Source: Adineta vaga
Taxonomy: Eukaryota; Rotifera
Assembly (NCBI GenBank): GCA_021613535.1
Contig: CP075495.1
Location: 3,100,001 to 3,164,000, forward strand
Direction of reading: 5' to 3'
DNA: 64,000 nucleotides
The position numbers were made by a program, and so were the translations under genes. This document shows, piece after piece, positions 25,608 through 39,195 of the stretch. The notes under the pieces were generated by a model. That model saw only the letters and a list, made by a program, of their open reading frames with translations. It was not told the origin of the DNA and ran no database searches. Position 1 is the stretch's first letter. Every line of letters begins with the position of its first letter.

Positions 25608-28600
25608 TTATGTTGTATCAAGTCTAATCAATCGTAGTTTAGCTGCATCAACAAGTACTGTAGCAGCTTCATTGGTTCCACCACAATAATGAGATGAAGA
25701 AAAAACTGTTAGTAAACGACCACTTAATTGTACCTGAAATATTTTTACAAAAAAAAATGGAGTTCACTTCTACAAGAAAAATCGTTCATCATACTTTGAA
25801 CCCGACTTGTTGCACTTCATGAGCACGTATTACATGTGTAAAATTATTCTTTTCCAGAAATGTCATCAACGCTTCACTTGTAAAATAATTTCCGGTACTT
25901 CTTCGAGTATTATTAAAGAAACCTCCATTTGCACCAATTGGTAATTGAGCAGCTGTATTTGTATCAATAGAAAATGGATCATTCCACATAATTTCCCATG
26001 CTAATGGTGATTCATTTTCTGGTTCACTCAACGGTACAATTATATCATTCACAGAAGAAACGAAATCACCTGGACATGATGCCGGACTCGGTATACCACC
26101 ATGAACACATAGAATCTATTGATTTATATTAACAAGCTATTCATTAACATAGAAAGAAAAAAAATACCTTATCATCAATCACAGCAGCAAGTGGTAGAAC
26201 ATCAAAAACTGAATTTATTCCGTCCCATACTTCTTTACCAAGTGTATCACCAAATTTACCCAAACATTCTCTAGAAGAAAAAAAAACAAATATTTAAAAT
26301 CAATGTCACTTCTTATAGACATGAGTAAATATCATAATTCGATCATATTCATTCGTACGATCTGTATACTCAATAACAAATGAGTAAATTTACTTTCTAC
26401 TTAGGAGATTAAATACAAGAAAATGTATACTATTAATTCGATTCAACAATGAACAATACTCAAAGATAGAAATAACTCAATAAAACATGAAACTTGATGA
26501 CTTACTTATAGAAACTAAACATTTGTTGAACTTTTCTTATTTCATGATTGCCTCGTAGTAATAAAACCTTTTTTGGACATTGATATTTTGCTGCCAGAAG
26601 ATAAATAATAACCTAAAGAAATTTCCAATTAAAACTTCTAAATTTGATTTTAAAAAGAAAAGAATCATTACTTCAAGTCCATGAATTCCTCGATCAACAT
26701 AATCACCAAGAAAAAGAAATGATGCAGGTGATAACAATGGTGTCGCACGCCAAAGAGATTTTTCAAAACAAACTAAATCTTGATAATTACCATGAATATC
26801 ACCAAGAACATAACATGGTGATGAAAGTTTTAAACAACGCGGTTCACGACGAATAATTTCTCTCACTTCTTTACATAAACTAACGACATTTTTAGCTAAA
26901 TTAATGAATGTATTCGGCGTCCAAACCAAAGCATCTTTTGTTTGATCACGTTTTTCAAAAAATCTTAATAAATCTTGAATATCCGTTGCTACTGTTCTCT
27001 GAAGAGAAATTTAAAAAAAGATTATTTTATTGAACAAAACGAATATTTTCTTACTCGATCAAAGATTTCTTCTGATGGTGATCGAGGAAGATTTCTTAAT
27101 GCATTTTCCGTTGTTGTACTTAATTGATCACTACGATTCATTGAACGTAAAGATTCAACTTGAGAAAGTGTTCCCGATTTCTTCAATGTTACACAATGAT
27201 CAGCAATTTCATAATTTGAATTTGATTGAGCTAAAATCCAACAAAAAAAAGAGAACAATGTCGAAAGAATATTTTAAGAAAATTTCTCTTACATCGATCA
27301 TTTTGATTATCAATTTTCACATCTTTATATCGTCTAAAGAAGATCGTATTGATGAATAGAAAATCATTACATATCTAGATCTTACTTGCACATGCGTAAT
27401 AGATCTTGAACATTTGTATTCAATCGAAAAAGAACGGATGTTCCACGATATTTTAATTGACCAACAGAATTTAAAAAATCCGTTAATTGCAATTGATTAT
27501 TTGTTTGAACATTAAATGAACTAATGGAAATATTCGTATGATAAGAAGAAAATATCTTTTCAAATCAAAACTTACTTAAATGCTGATAAAATTTCACTAG
27601 AGGGTGGAATATCATTATTATTTTTTCCAGCTTTTAGAGTTTGTACATCATTATGAAGTTCACTAATGAGAAAGAAAAAGAATAAATTTCAATTCATTAA
27701 AGTCAATTATACGTACCGAAATTCATCGATTGACATGTTTCCATTATTTTTAATGTTATAAAAGCGAAATATATATCGACATCGTTGTTCAGCCGGTGCG
27801 CCTAAAAACTAAGTTTCGAAAATGAAAGCGAATAATTAATGATCAATACCTCCATGTGAAGTACTTGGATCCATTGCAGCTAAACCTGATCGATGAAAAC
27901 AAACCATCAAGAATATAGAATTTTATAGTTCGAAAATAAGTGAATTTACCAAGTAAATAATCGGAATAAGTTAAATAAGATTTTTGTTGTGCATCAAATG
28001 CTCGAAAATAAGCTTGTATTTTGGTCTTTTCAATCGATGATAATTTATTATCCATTGCTTCAGTAAATGCTTGAAAACTCATATATTCACTTGGAAATGT
28101 AAATGAATAAAATTCCTTAAAAACCCGTTCTTGTACTAGAAATAAAATCAAAGATTTGTTTTGTGTTTTTTTCTCAATGAATTTTTATTAATACGAATTA
28201 CATTTTGCATTAAATTTTGCAGAACCCATTAACTGTTCTTGTGGAGAAGCAATCAATTGATTATTTGGATCAGGTTGTTTACAATCAATAAATTGTAATA
28301 TAGGTTCTTCAAAGATTTGTCCACCGGATACGAAATCATCTGAATAGAAAGCAAAAAAAAATACAAATGATCGATAAGTTCTTTGATTCAATCAAAATAA
28401 TTACCCCAACCATTTGCTTGTTGTCGTTCGAGGATAGTTTTTAATAAATAAAATGGTTCTAATCCTAATAATTCTCGATTTTTGATCGCAGTTTTCATTC
28501 TTTCAACATTCATCCATATCGAATTGACTAAATTCGATGCATTACCACGCATCTAGGAGAAACATATCGTTTTTGAAGAATATTCTTTCGAAAATAATTA

Positions 28601-28922
28601 CCGATCGTCCTTTTGTTGCAAGATAATATGTTTGTGTGCTTGGTAAACATGGTAATAGATCACTACAACGAATTTTAATGACATTGATTAATTCAAAATC
28701 ATACGGGCATATCTTTAGAAACAAAAAAATAACGAAGCAAAAATTAAGAAGAAATGTTCAACATCAACTAACTTTGCTCGTTATTCTTTTAGCAGTAAGA
28801 GCTCGTGTTTCGCCTGGTTTGATTTCATCGAATGGAAACCAATAACCTCGACCAAGATTTTGTTCAACAAGAAGTAAAGCATCGACTTCTTTATCAATGA
28901 TTACACAAACAACTAACTTCAT
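25608..28922 (-). CDS. PPP-family Ser/Thr phosphatase with Nudix-like and EF-hand-like N-terminus
   Basis: Sixteen exons with matching phases: 28922-28773, 28712-28602, 28552-28405, 28339-28202, 28135-27950, 27885-27850, 27801-27717, 27662-27576, 27520-27386, 27333-27293, 27230-27055, 26998-26672, 26612-26506, 26270-26168, 26115-25795, 25733-25608; about 758 residues. Residues 1-135 resemble a Nudix fold ([20 protein letters not shown]) but lack the REUxEE glutamates, so catalysis by that part is unlikely. Residues about 182-360 look like neuronal-calcium-sensor EF-hands ([25 protein letters not shown]), with imperfect loops. From about 430 to the end is a PPP catalytic domain with its metal-binding motifs: GDIHGN, GDYVDRG, RGNHE, HGGIPSP and RAHE (HE where HQ is usual), plus [10 protein letters not shown] near the end. 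The domain order is the reverse of PPEF/RdgC, where EF-hands follow the phosphatase. Substrate unknown; calcium control is an inference. Confidence 0.85.
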
Positions 28923-29965
28923 TTCATGTCATATTCGAAAAAAATATGAAAATAAATTGAATGAAAAAAGAAAATGATCAAATCAAATGTTTATTTTCCT
29001 TCCAAACATTCGTAATACACATTAACAACGGACTTGTTCTTTTTTCAATCCAATAGGAAAAGAATTAAGCATTTCTCATAGGAAAAAGATGTCTCTCTTT
29101 CACACATGTTAGTTATAGTTATATGTATTTTTCAACCAGCTATATTAAATCAAATCACTTGTCAAACAAGTTTGATATTTCACTATTGCTAAAATTAGAA
29201 ATGATCAAATTTTCCTAGAGGAAACTTGATCTAGGCTAAAATTAATTTTAGTCGAAAATCTTTGAACTACTTTTTCCAGATCAGTAGTTCTTTTCATCTT
29301 ATATATCGTTTTAATCACGAGTAAAATTGTAGTGCACTAGAATATATTCTTTTGAAAAGAACGTTTAACATCGACCTATCATAAAAATAAAGATCCACTT
29401 GACAGTTAGACATCTCAATCTCTATTTTCCGAAACGTATAAGATTGAATATATCAATCATGATAGATGATATTTGATAGATATAAACAGATGTCTGTCCA
29501 CAGAATATCATAAATAATGTATCCCTAGATTATAAGGTTACAAAGACATATAATTTGTCTGATCTGTCTTTCATTATTGCATGTTCTTATTAATTGAAAT
29601 TCTTTTTAATTTATGCGTAAGGAAAATTGCTTGATGACCTGTTCTGAATACAAAGTAGGTACTTGTGACATAAGATTTGTTAATAAAATTATCATGTTAA
29701 TAGTTTTCTATTTTTTCTTTTCATTAATGAAATATTTTCTTATTAACTGGTTAAACTAGTGTTTATTTTCTGTTAGATGAGTATTTTTAAAAAAAGAAAT
29801 TTCATTACTGTTCTTTAGAGTTTTTTCGTACATGTAAAAGAACAAAAGAAAACAATCAAACCGAAAACGATAACCGGGGCGCAAACAAAAGGTTATATAC
29901 AAATACACAAGAGAAAAAGAAATAATGAGTTAAGATAATAATTGAATAACTAACTTTTTTTCTTT
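28923..29965. other. Intergenic region upstream of the phosphatase
   Basis: About 1 kb with no supported exon, between the start of the phosphatase and the stop of the aminergic GPCR, both on the minus strand. It should contain the phosphatase promoter and the GPCR 3' UTR. Confidence 0.5.
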
Positions 29966-32900
29966 CTATTTTTTCATTAATTTCGGTGTTAGAGTATTGG
30001 ATTTTTTGAAACACATACCAAATGTTATATTCCAAAATGCCATACGAAATTGTTTCGAACAATAAGCATAAATAAATGGATTGATCACGGAATTAAAATA
30101 TCCAAGCCATGTTATCAATGTCACTGTTAAATGATTGAATGAATACATTTTTGGAGGGATGATATACATGATAAAAAAAGGTAACCAGAAAAGAATAAAT
30201 CCACCAACGACAACAGCTAATGTTTTTGCCGTTTTTTGTTCTTTCATAAAACGAATACGTTCACGACGATGAACATCATGTGCCGGATGTTGTTGCTGTG
30301 AAGAAGAAGAAGAAGGTAAGGCGATATTTTGAATGGAACTGTGTTTAGTACGTAAATTTGAATTTAATGTTATCATCGGTGTTCGTGTATGTGATTCATT
30401 GAAAGAGGATTTCTCTTCATCATCATCGTCATTAGTTAATGATTGATTGGGAGTACATGGCGAATTTGATTTACTTTTCTTTTCACACCAAGTTTCCATC
30501 GGTTGAAAACAACAATAACAAGGACCATGGGATTTTTGATGACTAACTTCATTGAAACGACATGTAATTGTCGATGATTGATTTGGATTTGATGAAATTT
30601 TATGTTGTTGTTTGAAGTTTTCAATTAACATTTCTGACGGTGTTAATTTTGTTGAACGAGATGGTTTCGTTCGACGATTGATACGTGTTTGTTCTGGTGA
30701 ATATTTTGATTCATCTATCGTTGAATAGGTTGAAGTTTGAGGATGATTTTGATTATATATTACTAAAGTTTTCGAAACAGGAGTTGAATATCTCATATCA
30801 TAGATTTTTGTCTGATCAAGTATTGAAAAATGTGCAATATCATTTGTTAATTCATTTAATGATTTTGCAATTTGTTTTTTTTGATTAGCTAATAAATTAT
30901 TATTAATTTCATTCTAGAAAAGAAAATGAATGCATTTCATCTCTTTTAGTCTAGACTTCTAGAGGGAAGAAAAAAAGGCAGTGAGTCCAATTAGTCTAAT
31001 GGTAAAATTCGTCTTATCAAATCTGATTGCATACAAGCGAGAAATATTTGATTACCCTCCAGAAAAAGAACAAGCTCGATTGTAGACACTAGTTTTGATT
31101 AAATCTTCTCTATTGAGAATCGTTTAAAGATTTGATTAATGCAACAAGTTACTTCACTTATCATAGATGGAATATCTTCTCATTTAACAAGTGAACTTAA
31201 TTGTTAGTAAAAGAAACATTCAATTTTCCTTTCTAACTAATCACAATGATCAAATTAGATTGAAAACATTATTGACAAGAAGTTCTACTGATTATTATTA
31301 TCGTCAAAATGAAGCAATGATCCTAGAAACTAGTGATTGACATAACTTTGATACACGTCGGATGTGTACGAAGAGGACAAAGTTTTTCTTTTATCTTTTG
31401 TTGTCATCCATTTCCTTCTTTCTTTTTTCATCGTCTAAAAAGTATTCTGGTATAGGTTCTTCATTTGATATCATCTCGGTTCATCTGAACGTTTTTCAAT
31501 AATTTATTAGTCTATTAATTAATCAGTATCACAGTGCGGACAATTAAGATATTTTATAACTCGTGGAATAATTAAGAGAAAACGGAATGTGAACGGATAA
31601 ATTCAGAGTTCATTCTATAATTAAATATTTGACATGAAACTATTTATAGTAAACGACCGTGATATTCAAGTAGAAAAAAAATGTTCTTCTTTTTTTTCGG
31701 AAAATGATCTAATTAGAACTTACTGATTGTTGTTGTTGCTGGTGATGCTGCTGCTGCTTTGCCGATTGTACTGATTGATCATGATTTGATTTGCTAGTTA
31801 AATCACGTTTTGTACTAGTTGGTGATTGTTCGAATGAATGTGATCGACATTTATTTAATGTTGGTAATGAATCTTGAAAAGTTCTTAATTCATAACAAGG
31901 AGAATCATCCGAACGAAATTGATATTCAGCACCAATACCTGATAAATAATTACGACGATAATGATTAATTTCATCGGATAAATTCGGCATTTTTCTTGTT
32001 GATATTGTACATGGACGACAGAAGATCGTTGTTGGTTTTTTGGTGAATGCTGGTGGAGTATTCGGAACAGAACTTGATACACTACTACTATGATTCGTTT
32101 TATTTGGAAAACGATAAATAAACGAATTATTTGCTTTGCGATCAAAATTCGATCCTATGGAATTATTTGCTATTTGTAATAATGGTTGATGATGTAAATG
32201 TGAAGATTTTGATGGAGATTTGTTTCGAAAACATAAACAACAACAACAACAAGAAAGAGATGATTTGTGAGGTGTTTTTGATAGATTTAAATTTCTGCCA
32301 TCGGAAGTTGATCGTATATTGTTTAAACCATTTGAATTTGTTTTTAAAGGATTTACTGTTGATAAATGATTATCATTGTCATGAAATTTATTTATTAAAT
32401 TATCACGATCATAAACAACCATAAATATACGAATGTAAACAAATATCATTATAACAGCAGGAATATAGAACGAACCTAATGCTGAATAGACAACATAGCC
32501 TCGAGCTGTATTCAAATCGCATCGATGTTCTTCTTCAACCTAGAATAAGATACGAACGATAAGCAAAAACAAGAAGCTTTTCGATTTAGTTTTTCACTCT
32601 GTTTAACTTCAAAACTTCTAAATCTTTCATTTTAAAATAAACAAATACTTTTAATCTACATATATTCTATCCGTTTTTCCCCCACGATGATTATTACATC
32701 CTGTACGAGAAGCGGAAGCGATTCTTTTTTTGTCTTCAATGGTTATCCAAATCTTTTGATTTATCTATTTCCTTTTGTTATAAAAAAGAAAATCTTAGCT
32801 TTAGGTCATATTTTCAAAGTAATCCAGTAAAAAAATAAAAATAAAAAGCAACAGATAGTTAGATTAAGGTGATCTAGTCGATATGATTTTTCCAGAAAGT

Positions 32901-33532
32901 CATTCATTTCAATCAGATTATAAAAATAAAAACAACAATATACGTACTGTGTAACGTCGATTCGAATCTCGCCAACCAAATATTGGTGGACATGTGATAA
33001 CAACTGATACAATCCAAACAAGTAAAATCATGACACGTGCAAGAAATTTAGATCGATACGCTGTATATGTTAATGGTCGAGTTATAGCCATATAACGATC
33101 AACTGATATACAAGTTAAATTTAAAATACTCGATGTACATAGAAGTACATCAGATGATACCCATAAATCACATAGGATTAGACCTAAGGTCCATGAACGA
33201 TCTCGATGATAATGTAGAATACTTAGTGGAAGAACAAAGACTGCAACTAAAGCATCAGCAAATGCTAATGATGCAATAAAATAATTCGTTACGGTTTGTA
33301 AACGACGTGTGCGATAAAATGCACATATAACAAGTAAATTACCCAGAAATGCACTTATATCGATTAATATCATACATATTAATAATAATATTTGTATCCA
33401 AACAGGTATGGTTGATTTCATATCTGTTGTTGTTGTTGTTGTTGTTGTTATTAGTATCGATTGATTGTTGGTCATTGTTGCACTGACCGAATCGACAAAT
33501 GTCGTAGATGTTAATACAGTCATTGTAATCAT
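29966..33532 (-). CDS. Biogenic-amine GPCR (octopamine/adrenergic/dopamine-like)
   Basis: Three exons, 33532-32948, 32539-31724 and 30913-29966, with phase-0 introns of 408 and 810 bp; about 782 residues. TM1 ends GNLLVICAF, TM2 has LAFADALVAVFVLP, TM3 has the amine-binding aspartate (WVSSDVLLCTSS) followed by DRYMAI, TM4 WIVSVVITCPPIFGW, TM5 has the serine pair of catecholamine-type receptors (YSALGSFYIP), TM6 has FWLPFF (variant of CWLPFF), and TM7 WLGYFNSVINPFIYA. These residues place it in the aminergic subfamily; sequence alone does not settle which amine. The third intracellular loop is exceptionally long (about 480 residues), Ser, Asn and Gln rich, with a run of five cysteines (codons at 32237-32251). 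The ATG at 33532 is the first in frame; the N-terminal tail is Thr-rich. Introns fall after TM4 and within the loop. Confidence 0.88.
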
Positions 33533-36500
33533 ACATGATGCATATCTTAAAAAGAAAAACAACTGAAAGGTAATACAGTGAGAGAGAGATTTTCATAGGA
33601 GAATAATAAAAATTTGTCAGTCATTCCTGTTTTTGTTACTCGTCTTTTTCTCTTTCTGCTCGTTTTTTCCTCCGATTACCTCTAGGGTACATGTTCACTT
33701 TAATTATAAAAAAAACTAAACGACAGGAAAAACAGCAAAGAAAAGAGAGAAGATAAGCATGAAAATCTTTTTTTTTAATATGTTTCTTTTCAGTCTTTTG
33801 TTTAGTCGAATTAATCCTCATCCTTGATTGTCGGTTTTTGTCGAGAAAAAGCTAAAAAAAATTACTAAATACGATCATCCGAAGAATCATATTCTATAAC
33901 AAATATTAAGGTTAACATGAACTTATCGTGTATGAGTAGATGTTTTTCTAATTGTATATCTTACCTTATATTGTTTGATTAACATTTCTAGTGGATTTTA
34001 AGAACTTTCTGTTTTTTTACTATAAGACATGAAATAACGACTTAACTACATGGAGATAAGAATTTAATAGATATAGAATATAAGTATAGGATAATAAGAT
34101 TGACGGTTCTATCATCATCCTACACAGCAGAATCTTTAATCATAGACACTTATAGATATGACAACGGGTGTGCGAATGTGTTATCATCATAGATGATTTA
34201 TTACTGTGATGTGTCAGCTCTTTTACTTCTTACTAAAGATCATATTATCGAGAGCACTATTGGCCATGAAAAGAGCTCATCATGCCCTTGCTGTTTGTCT
34301 TTCGGACAATTAGCGTTCTAGCGTATCCTAACAGGGAGAGAGAGGGAGCGAAAGAGGAAGAAGATAGGAAGATAGTCAATTACTATCTATCAAATCATAA
34401 ACGACGAATAGAAGACAAGTGCAATGATTCTATCAGAAATCACGAAAGATTTAAGATATTTCTAATTGTCAAATATAATAAAAAAGAATGTCTATTTTTA
34501 TGATCTCTATCGATATATCGACATGCAAACATTACCCCCATTGGTATCATTAGTTTTCTCGAGAAAATAAAAAGTATCTGTCTGTACATCATAAAAGTCT
34601 GAATAATTATTGTTTGACAACGATAATCAATCCAATATCTTGGCAGATAATGCTATTGTCATCAGTCGTTGGACTTTTTCTAATTCTTTCGCTTTCCTAT
34701 ACCAAATTCTAACTCATATAATACAGACGAAGAAAACTACTAACATTAACTTCCTCAAAAATGCCCTCTAACATTTCTAGAAATAAAAGAATCGATTCAA
34801 ACGTTCAGAACAATTTTGCATTCAATCGATCGAGACAGAATTGTCTTCGAGCGAAAAAATAAACATCCTACGAAAGTTAACTCATACGATTCAGTAAAGT
34901 AAATAGAAGATAAGGACAATAGTCTTCTAACCTTCCTCGTTATTATATCCTACATGTGAGTTATGTTTTTTCGATCCTAATCAACAAAATTCTCAAGAAA
35001 AACATTCATTACATGTAACATCAGTAAAATTAGCTTTTCTTTTTTCATTCTATTCTTCGACTCAGATGTTATTTGAGTGTACTGCGCGCAAACGTTAAAA
35101 TAGATAGTCACAGAAAGATGAAAAACGGAGATGAAGGATATCTTCTTAGTTGCTTACTTCTGTCTAATAGGAAGAAAAACATAGTTTCATGTTGCCAAAA
35201 TCTAATCAAATAATTATATATGTCTATATAGGAAAAGAATTTCTCATTTATTCTGTGTTTTTTGGTACTTGTATTAAATGCTTTCGTTCTTAGAATAATA
35301 TTGTTAATGTTCTATTATCTATTTATTATAAATAACAAAGATATCTCATATATTCTAAATAGATATAATGATTTATTTATTTCTGCCTTTTTGTTTTGAT
35401 TTTTATTATCTAGAAAGAAGTAATTGATTAAGTATCGAGTTATGTATTTATTTATCTGTTCGACGAAAAGAAAAAACCTCGAAAGAATGAAGATTTTTAG
35501 TCTTCAAATCGTGTATATCATCGAGTGTAGTGAGATGTAAAACATAGGCAAGAAGAAAAAAGAAATTGTTAGCAGAGCATGTCTGACGATTATGATTACG
35601 CCTGAAAAGTCGTTGACAGGAAATTAGAGAAAGACGATCGATTCTATTAATAAAAAAAAAGAAAATCATTGAAATATGACCTTCAAAAAACCAGATGTAC
35701 GAGAAGAAAAAAAAACTAACTTTTTTTCTCATATTTAAACATATTCGTCACAACTTTCTATCATTTTATTAAACTTCAATGACAATTCAATCTTAAATCT
35801 TACAAATCATCTTATGATATATCAAGTTGAATGAGATTCTCCACTCTCTTGTATAAATACAGAGATACTAATATTGATTAGAAAAGAAAACTTCATGTAA
35901 AAGTGACACGTCAAAATTGTTACAAAGGAAATCAAAACATTGACATATTACATTTACATTACTGCCTATGATTGATTTAAATTTACAATGAAATATTCAT
36001 TGACATATTCTATTAGCATTACAATCACTAGCTACCAATGACACTGAATAATTAAATATATATATATATAAAGAGAGAGAGAGAGAAATGTCGAAAAGCG
36101 CTGATATTTTAATAAAAACAGATCACTCGGAAATATTATTCGATACGGTCAATGTAACTCTAAAGTTGGAAATATAGAACAATAATATAAGAGAAGAAAC
36201 TCAACAAGCGACTAAATTTTAAATCAAAGAACATATACAAATATATTTATTTATCTAAAACATAAGTACAATGGATAAATATTAGAGAACAAGAAATCGT
36301 AGGAGTGTCACATATTATTTGATAACAATGAAGTTATAGAGTCATTTTATGAATATTCGACATATCTGTTTAGAAAAAAGAACGTTTTATTAACTAAAAA
36401 TGTAAATGTAAGAATATATCGACATTTCTTAGTAGGATCTTACTCTAGTTAATCTAGAAACTATGTTTTTTATATTTATTAAAAAACGGGTAAGTTATTT

Positions 36501-38005
36501 AATTAGTCATATAAATCATTTGACATGTCTGAAGTTTTGACTTATCAAAAAAAAAGAAAGTCAAGATATACCTTTTAGTCGAAAGGCGAACTCAAATAAA
36601 CAAACAATTATACATGCCAATTCAAATGTAGAAGCTTGTGTGGGTTTAATACCACCTGCATTCTGTCTGATATGAAATAAATCGATAAAATATGCTTTTC
36701 AAGTGAATGTCACCCGAAGCGCCGCATGTGTAGATATATTGCTGTGCATGATAAGAGAATATGTTAGTAAAGGAAAAAAGGAGAGAAATCAATATGAGAG
36801 AAAGAGAGAGAGAGAGAGACTAGATTCAAGTTAATCTGATTGATAACGTCGTTGACTAAGGTTAGAACGAATCTCCTGGTGTTTGTTATGTGTTGTCAAA
36901 AATCAATAATATTGAAGAAAATATAGAAAAGGAAAAGAGTTGATGCTTATATAATCGTTCATCTACAATGTACCGATCAATAAGTAAAGCAATTAAAGGG
37001 TTTTATCCAAGTGGATCGTCTCCAGTTTCTAATATACTGTTACAAAGTTAAATATAAGGTTGAATTGGAGAACGAGAACGAGAGAGAAGAAAAAAGAGAG
37101 AAAGAAGGAGAAAAAAATAAGCGACGCCTTTGATAATCATCAAGCAAATAAGATCGCATTGTCGCCTCGAAACAAGTATATGATACTATCATTTATTCGA
37201 GCGATTGAATGGTTGATGATCGTTCTTGAAATTGATCTTCTTCGAAGTCTTAACACTGATTTACCAATCGAATGCAAGAATAAAGATTGCTCTATTTTCT
37301 TTTATCTTATTTCTTCCTTTTTTTCTTTTCTCTCTCTCTCTCTATTCTTCTTCTTTCGTGACTCTCGTCTATTTAATAATATCAGTTAATCATCATCATA
37401 CGTATTCCTTGCCTAAAGCACTAATAGAAAAGAGGTTATATGAAAGCAACAATCCAAAGAAGGGTAATAAGGAACAAAAAAATCTTCTCTTCAATCCATC
37501 ACATATCAAATTTATTCTTCTCTCAATCCATTAATATTTTGTCAACACATACCAGTCATGCACATAATGGTTAATTTCGTCAGCTGAATATGAATCAGCC
37601 AATAATGTGCGTTGTCTTTCTCATTGAGAATAGGTTTTTGTTTTTTGCTTTTGAATTAGTTTCCATTGAATACTTCAATAAAATAAGGAAAAAGATCGGG
37701 TTAACCATCAATTATAACATGCATATAAACATATATGAACATTGAAGAGTCTATATTTATGAATGGATTTATTTCAATATTGAAAGAAAGAAAGAAAGAC
37801 ATTGAGATATATAGGAAAGATAAACCGAAACAAAACAAAACAAACATCTGATATTGAATGATTCCTTTTTCTTTTTTTTTGTACATGTGTATATAACTTA
37901 ATAATATAGAAGAGAAAACAATAATTATTAGTACTTTGATCTTAAATTTTACAAAACAATGAACTAAGAATGTGGAAGTAGAGTAGAGGAAGTAAATTGA
38001 AATAA
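33533..38005. other. Gene-free region of about 4.5 kb
   Basis: AT-rich sequence with many microsatellites: (TA)n then (GA)n at about 36057-36089, (GA)n at about 36802-36820 and (CT)n at about 37328-37342. Open frames here are low-complexity (Lys, Arg and Glu or Phe and Ser rich) and lack splice context. The right part, next to 33532, presumably includes the promoter of the aminergic GPCR. Confidence 0.5.
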
Positions 38006-38868
38006 TTAGATATGTGTTTTTTGTCGTTTTGACACCGGAGATTCATCAGTAATATGAAGTTCAATACCACTATCGTATTCTGACGTAATAGACTAAAAAG
38101 AAATTGTTTGAGAAAATATGATGAATGATTATTGATAAAGAAGAAGAAAAATTCTTTCGACATACATTAAAAACATTCGTCAAATATTCACAATGTTCAT
38201 GTTTAGCTTGTAGATGATCATTTTCTTTTGTTAATTCATTAAATAATTCATGTAACTTGAAAGAATAGAAATATGAAAGATATTTTTATTTGTTTTCAAA
38301 TACATACTTGTCGATTTTCTCGTAATTCTTCATCAAGTTTCATTCGAGCACGTTCTGCCAAAACTTTCCAATAACAATCCGATGCTCGTTCTGCAATATT
38401 AACCAAGATTAGTCTTTTCTCTATTTGCTCACTGACAAATTCACATGGAGAGGAAAAAACAAAACTATTCTCAGAATCAATATAAATAAACAACAATCAA
38501 ATGACATCCATGCGTTGATTACATTCAATTTCTTAGTACCGCCCAACATTGACATAAGTTATTATCATATTGATTCCGCATTCTAAAACTAATCTTCATG
38601 CTTGGAATAAGAAATGACTCGTTTTTTTTCTTAATTTACCTTTAATAAGCTTTTCAAAGTCTTCATCGTTCATATTTTTTCCTTGAATTAACATTTCATC
38701 TAAGTAATTCGGTGTATTCGTATATTTTGATAATTTTTCCGTTCTATTCGTTTGAATAGCAATCGATTGTGTTGATTTGGATCGTACTATCGGTGCATAA
38801 TTTTCAATTGAATTCAATCGAAGAAATTTCTTTTTTACAGGTGAAGATGAGATTAATTTTTGCGACAT
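38006..38868 (-). CDS. GMNN: Geminin-family coiled-coil protein
   Basis: Four exons, 38868-38640, 38390-38308, 38255-38166 and 38092-38006, encode 162 residues. The middle carries the geminin signature: DEDFEKLIKERASDCYWKVL, where geminin has SFDLMIKE...YWKEVAEKRR, then a heptad-type coiled coil (RMKLDEELRENRQLHELFNE, then LTKENDHLQ). The N-terminus contains KKFLRLNSIEN, a possible degenerate destruction box, and the C-terminus has basic KRQKTHI. Geminin binds CDT1 and blocks re-licensing of DNA replication, and relatives (GMNC, MCIDAS) act in multiciliated-cell differentiation. The short length and N-terminus favour geminin over the longer MCIDAS/GMNC, but I cannot exclude them. An apparent exon at about 38560 is out of frame and is spliced over in this model. 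Confidence 0.78.
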
Positions 38869-39195
38869 AATTAATCTAAAAATTTTCTATTTTATGATAT
38901 ATATATTCTTTGCAAAAAATGGAATGACATGTTTTTTTTTAATGAAATTTACATGAGCGCAAAGCGAAATTACATATGCATGAGCGAATTTCGATAGATG
39001 AAAGAAAAAGAAAATCTTCTTATGAAAAAAAGAAATCAAAGACGAATGAACACACTTATTAAATCCATTCTCTTATCCAAGTAAAATGAAAATCTCTAAA
39101 GACACAACACACACGCACACACACCTGTTCTTTAATTTGTTTGATAAATAAAAAAAGAAAAAAGAAGTTCACAGAAATCCAATTTGGAAAGAATT
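38869..39195. other. Short intergenic spacer
   Basis: About 330 bp between geminin and CapZ beta, with a CA-rich microsatellite at about 39095-39124. It must hold the geminin promoter and the CapZ beta 3' UTR. Confidence 0.5.

Noticed and set aside
30984-31060. tRNA-like stretch (AGTCTAATGGTAAAATTCG)
   Set aside because: It resembles a D-arm but I could not build an acceptor stem or a T-loop in the right places.
37060-37534. Overlapping plus-strand frames rich in Lys/Glu and Phe/Ser
   Set aside because: They are translations of GA and CT microsatellites and homopolymer runs.
38535-38595. Possible extra geminin exon between exons 1 and 2
   Set aside because: Its acceptor joins out of frame and leads to a stop; direct joining of exons 1 and 2 gives the conserved IKE...YWK sequence.
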